Below, piece by piece: positions 60,828-64,000 of a DNA stretch of 64,000 bases. The notes beneath the pieces were generated by a model. It was not told the origin of the DNA and did not search any database. It was given only the letters and a program-made list of their open reading frames with translations. Position 1 is the stretch's first letter. Each line of letters begins with the position of its first letter. Origin of the DNA: Aliarcobacter sp. GTDB taxonomy: Bacteria > Campylobacterota > Campylobacteria > Campylobacterales > Arcobacteraceae. The stretch is from NCBI GenBank assembly GCA_028689025.1, contig JAQTXA010000013.1:1-64000 (forward strand), written 5' to 3'. The position numbers and the translations under genes are program-made.

Positions 60828-61916
60828 CTATAAATTCTCGCAAATATATTGAATCTCTTCCTCTGTCACATAAGGATTCATAGGTAAAGACATAATCTCA
60901 TCTGAAATTATTTCAGAAATAGGAAAATCACCTTTTTTGTATCCTAGGTACTGAAAACACTCTTGTAGATGAAGAGGCATTGGATAATGTACTGCCGTTG
61001 GGATTCCTACAGCCTTTAATTTAACTTGCAATTCATCTCTACTTTTTACTCTTACAGAATATTGAGCCCATGCTGATGTAGATTTTTCATCTACATAAGG
61101 AAGCACTAAATTTAATTTTTTTTCAAGAGCTTTTGTATATTTACTTGCAACTTCTTGTCTTAAAGCTAGATCTTTTGGATAGTATTTTAACTTTACATTT
61201 AAAACAGCTGCTTGCATAGTATCAAGTCTTCCACCCATTCCAATATATTTATGATGATATCTTTTTGATTGTCCATGAAGTCTTAAAGATTTCATTTTAT
61301 CTGCTAACTCTTCATTATTTGTAAATACTGCTCCTCCATCTCCATAACAACCAAGTGGTTTTGCAGGGAAAAAAGAAGTAGTTGAAATATCACCAAGGTT
61401 ACTATCTGTTTTGCAACTATAAGTACTTCCAAAACTTTGTGCACCATCTATAATAACTTTTAGATTATTTTTTGTTGCAATTGTTTGAATTTCATCCATT
61501 GCTGCTGGTTGACCATATAATGACACAGGAATAATAGCTTTAGTTTTATTTGTTATCACCTTTTCTATTTTAGATGCATCTATGTTATATGTTTTTTCAT
61601 CTATATCAACAAATACAGGCTTTGCACCTAAAAAAGCTATTGTTTCAGCGGTAGCTATAAATGTAAAAGGTGTTGTAATTATCTCATCACCTGGTTTTAT
61701 ATCTAAAGCCATCATAGCTAATAATAATGCATCCGTTCCATTACTACAAGTTACGGCATATTTAGCACCAGTAAAGATTTCTAAACTTTTTTCTAGTTCT
61801 TGAACATCTTCTCCCATGATAAAATTACATTTTCTAGCTACTTTTAATAATGATTCTTCAATTTCATCTTTATAAAGATTATGTTGGTATTGTAAATTTG
61901 CAAAATCTATATTCAT
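60828..61916 (-). CDS. DegT/DnrJ-family sugar aminotransferase (WbpE-like)
   Basis: GAKYAVTCSNGTDALLLAMMALDIKPGDEIITTPFTFIATAET; TSFFPAKPLGCYGDGGAVFT (PLP Lys); RYHHKYIGMGGRLDTMQAAVL. Confidence 0.92.
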   Translation of the reverse strand: MNIDFANLQYQHNLYKDEIEESLLKVARKCNFIMGEDVQELEKSLEIFTGAKYAVTCSNGTDALLLAMMALDIKPGDEIITTPFTFIATAETIAFLGAKPVFVDIDEKTYNIDASKIEKVITNKTKAIIPVSLYGQPAAMDEIQTIATKNNLKVIIDGAQSFGSTYSCKTDSNLGDISTTSFFPAKPLGCYGDGGAVFTNNEELADKMKSLRLHGQSKRYHHKYIGMGGRLDTMQAAVLNVKLKYYPKDLALRQEVASKYTKALEKKLNLVLPYVDEKSTSAWAQYSVRVKSRDELQVKLKAVGIPTAVHYPMPLHLQECFQYLGYKKGDFPISEIISDEIMSLPMNPYVTEEEIQYICENL

Positions 61917-61970
61917 ATTATCCCTAATTAAAAAGTTTGTTATTATATCTTTATCTTTATTTACATAAAA

Positions 61971-63767
61971 TTAATCTGTAGGTTTCCACAGTTCTTGTAT
62001 TTCATCTCTATCTGCTGTTTTAACAGTTCCTATTTTTTTGTACTTATCCGGAAAGTTTAACCCTAATTGATTTAAAATATTTAAATCAATTTTTCTACTA
62101 CCATTTGGAGCTGTTAATATCCAAGCTTTATGAAGTTTTTCACTACCTTGATATGTTTTCAGTATTTTAAGTACATAGTCATTAGAGCCTGGATATCCAC
62201 CAATTAGCCACTGTGTTCCAAAAAAATCTGCCTCTAAAATTATATTTGCACCAGGACTGCCACCTGTCATATCAATTAAGCTAATTTTTTCATCAATTGA
62301 TTTGTTTGCACTTGATATTTTTTGTAAATCTTCTACATAAACTTTTGTTGTTTTATCAACTTTTAATGTTCCTAGAAGTTCAACAGTTTGATTTTGTTCC
62401 TTAATATCTGTTATTAATCTATAAGGATGTTTATAAGCATTATTAATTAAAAAATAGATAAATACAGATAATATAAGCCCTGATAATGTTGTAAAAATTC
62501 TAATATTTAATAATCTATCAAATGTAAAATTCAATACTATAATAGAAGATACTATAAATATGCTACTGTCAGACATTGCAAATATTATGTTATTATTTGT
62601 ACCAAACTTACATGCAAAACTACCAAGTATCATTAAAAATAACAATCCAATAACTTTTGTAATTTCTTTTAATAAACTCATCTTATTATCCATGAATAAC
62701 AAACTGATAATTATCAAAATAAAGTTCAATAATAATAATTCTATAACTCGAATCCACATAAATCTAAAATCTTGAATCAAACCATAGTTTAACATTGAAT
62801 AAGAGTAAGTTACAAGAATGATTGACATAAAGATAAAATATAAATTCAGAGAGTTTATTTTATTTTTAAATATATGTAAGACTAATACTATCAAAAGACT
62901 TCCATAAATATAAAAGTTATTTATTTTATAGAAATAAAATTCTCTTAAAAAAAATTGTCTTGTTAACTTAGTCATTTCATTAAATCTACTACCAAGATCA
63001 TGCCCTCCACCCAATAAGGCCAATCTTTCCATCCCCTCACTGAGTCTATAATAATATGAACTAAAACCACCATCCAAAAGAAAAATATGGGCTATAACAA
63101 TTATAATCGTTAGAATCACTACAGACAATAGTGCTTTTTTTATATTAATATTTTTCCATTCATACCATACAAATAAAACTGATATGAAAACGAGGGAAAG
63201 TGCGGTTGTTGGTTTTGCCATAAATGCTAAACTCAAAGAAAAGCTTAGTAGTATATAATCTAAAGTGACATACCTTTCATAATTTAACTCTTTGTTATTT
63301 ATAACTCTAATTAATGATAATATAACAAGAATAACACTCAAAAGTGAAAGCCAATTATATGATGGTGTTATTAGCCATAGTGTGTAATAAGACAAACTTC
63401 CTAACATTATAGGAACTATGAACAAAAACTTGTCAAATTTATTAATTGCAAAAGTATATTTAGTAGCTATATATCTGTGTAATTCAATAGCGAACCATCC
63501 GGAAATACTAATTAAAACTAATATACCTATTATTCTAAAATATGACAAATTATATCCTGATAAAGAATATAATATTCCTGTATAATAACCCTCATGCAAT
63601 AAAGTAGAAAATATATCACTTTGAGATTGTGCGGCAAGTATATAATAACTGTCGTCAGTAATATCAAAACCTCTTGATGTATTACTTATAAGGAAGAATA
63701 AGACATATGAAAATATGCCTAAGATTATAAGAAAAAATAATTTATTAGTATATTTTAAAATATTCAT
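61971..63767 (-). CDS. Large polytopic membrane protein (possible GT-C type)
   Basis: About 12 TMs and a C-terminal soluble region; N-terminal loop SRGFDITDDSYYI contains an acidic motif like those of GT-C enzymes. Confidence 0.55.
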   Translation of the reverse strand: MNILKYTNKLFFLIILGIFSYVLFFLISNTSRGFDITDDSYYILAAQSQSDIFSTLLHEGYYTGILYSLSGYNLSYFRIIGILVLISISGWFAIELHRYIATKYTFAINKFDKFLFIVPIMLGSLSYYTLWLITPSYNWLSLLSVILVILSLIRVINNKELNYERYVTLDYILLSFSLSLAFMAKPTTALSLVFISVLFVWYEWKNINIKKALLSVVILTIIIVIAHIFLLDGGFSSYYYRLSEGMERLALLGGGHDLGSRFNEMTKLTRQFFLREFYFYKINNFYIYGSLLIVLVLHIFKNKINSLNLYFIFMSIILVTYSYSMLNYGLIQDFRFMWIRVIELLLLNFILIIISLLFMDNKMSLLKEITKVIGLLFLMILGSFACKFGTNNNIIFAMSDSSIFIVSSIIVLNFTFDRLLNIRIFTTLSGLILSVFIYFLINNAYKHPYRLITDIKEQNQTVELLGTLKVDKTTKVYVEDLQKISSANKSIDEKISLIDMTGGSPGANIILEADFFGTQWLIGGYPGSNDYVLKILKTYQGSEKLHKAWILTAPNGSRKIDLNILNQLGLNFPDKYKKIGTVKTADRDEIQELWKPTD

Positions 63768-64000
63768 TTATAACCCCGCATATAATTTTAATCTTTTCTT
63801 TATCTAATCCATAATACATTGGTAACCTTAATAATCTATTACTCTCTGTTGTTGTAAACTCATCAATACCATCTAATTTACCAAACTTTAGTCCAGCGGG
63901 TGCAGAGTGTAAAGGCACATAGTGAAAAACAGCATTGATTTCATTTTTTTTTAAATATTCAAGCAGCTCTGTTCTAGTATCAAGATTTTTCACCTTGATA
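63745..64000 (-). CDS. C-terminus of WecE-like dTDP-4-amino-4,6-dideoxygalactose transaminase, truncated by window edge
   Basis: EINAVFHYVPLHSAPAGLKFGKLDGIDEFTTTESNRLLRLPMYYGL; frame stays open to 64000. Confidence 0.8.
   Translation of the reverse strand, partial: IKVKNLDTRTELLEYLKKNEINAVFHYVPLHSAPAGLKFGKLDGIDEFTTTESNRLLRLPMYYGLDKEKIKIICGVINEYFKIY

Overview
This is an AT-rich chromosomal window that looks Campylobacterota (Arcobacter-like), judging from protein families and gene order. No search was run. Main blocks, left to right: (1) 1-898, a TPR lipoprotein/secreted protein truncated by the left edge. (2) 0.9-14.7 kb, a flagellar/chemotaxis locus: on the minus strand cheY, a CheZ-like protein, flgF, flgB, fliF, fliG, fliH, fliN, flgD and two tandem hook-protein genes; on the plus strand flgG, a K/E/Y-rich orphan and a SPOR-like membrane protein. 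(3) 14.7-37.8 kb, mostly housekeeping on the minus strand: rimM-khpA-rpsP-ffh; an RluA-type synthase-waaA-zinc ribbon-nif3-glyQ block; purE; a U32 peptidase; a tandem-Cache chemoreceptor with CZB; recN-nadK; fusA-rpsG-rpsL. It also contains a plus-strand MFS/hydrolase pair and a striking ~570 bp non-coding palindromic island at 35786-36352. (4) 37.8-40.3 kb, a second chemoreceptor and a free-standing periplasmic Cache protein. (5) 40.4-64.0 kb, a Wzx/Wzy-type O-antigen/surface polysaccharide cluster. It holds a wbuXYZ-fnlABC-wbuB-like cassette (predicted UDP-L-FucNAm), an rfbFGH-type CDP-3,6-dideoxyhexose module, WbpE/WbpI-like genes and a WbpL/WbpM-like end, and it runs off the right edge. 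Best leads: a CheZ-like protein with three tandem FliM-type docking peptides, the TIR-bounded palindromic island, and the composite polysaccharide locus. I saw no tRNA, rRNA, CRISPR array or intact IS.
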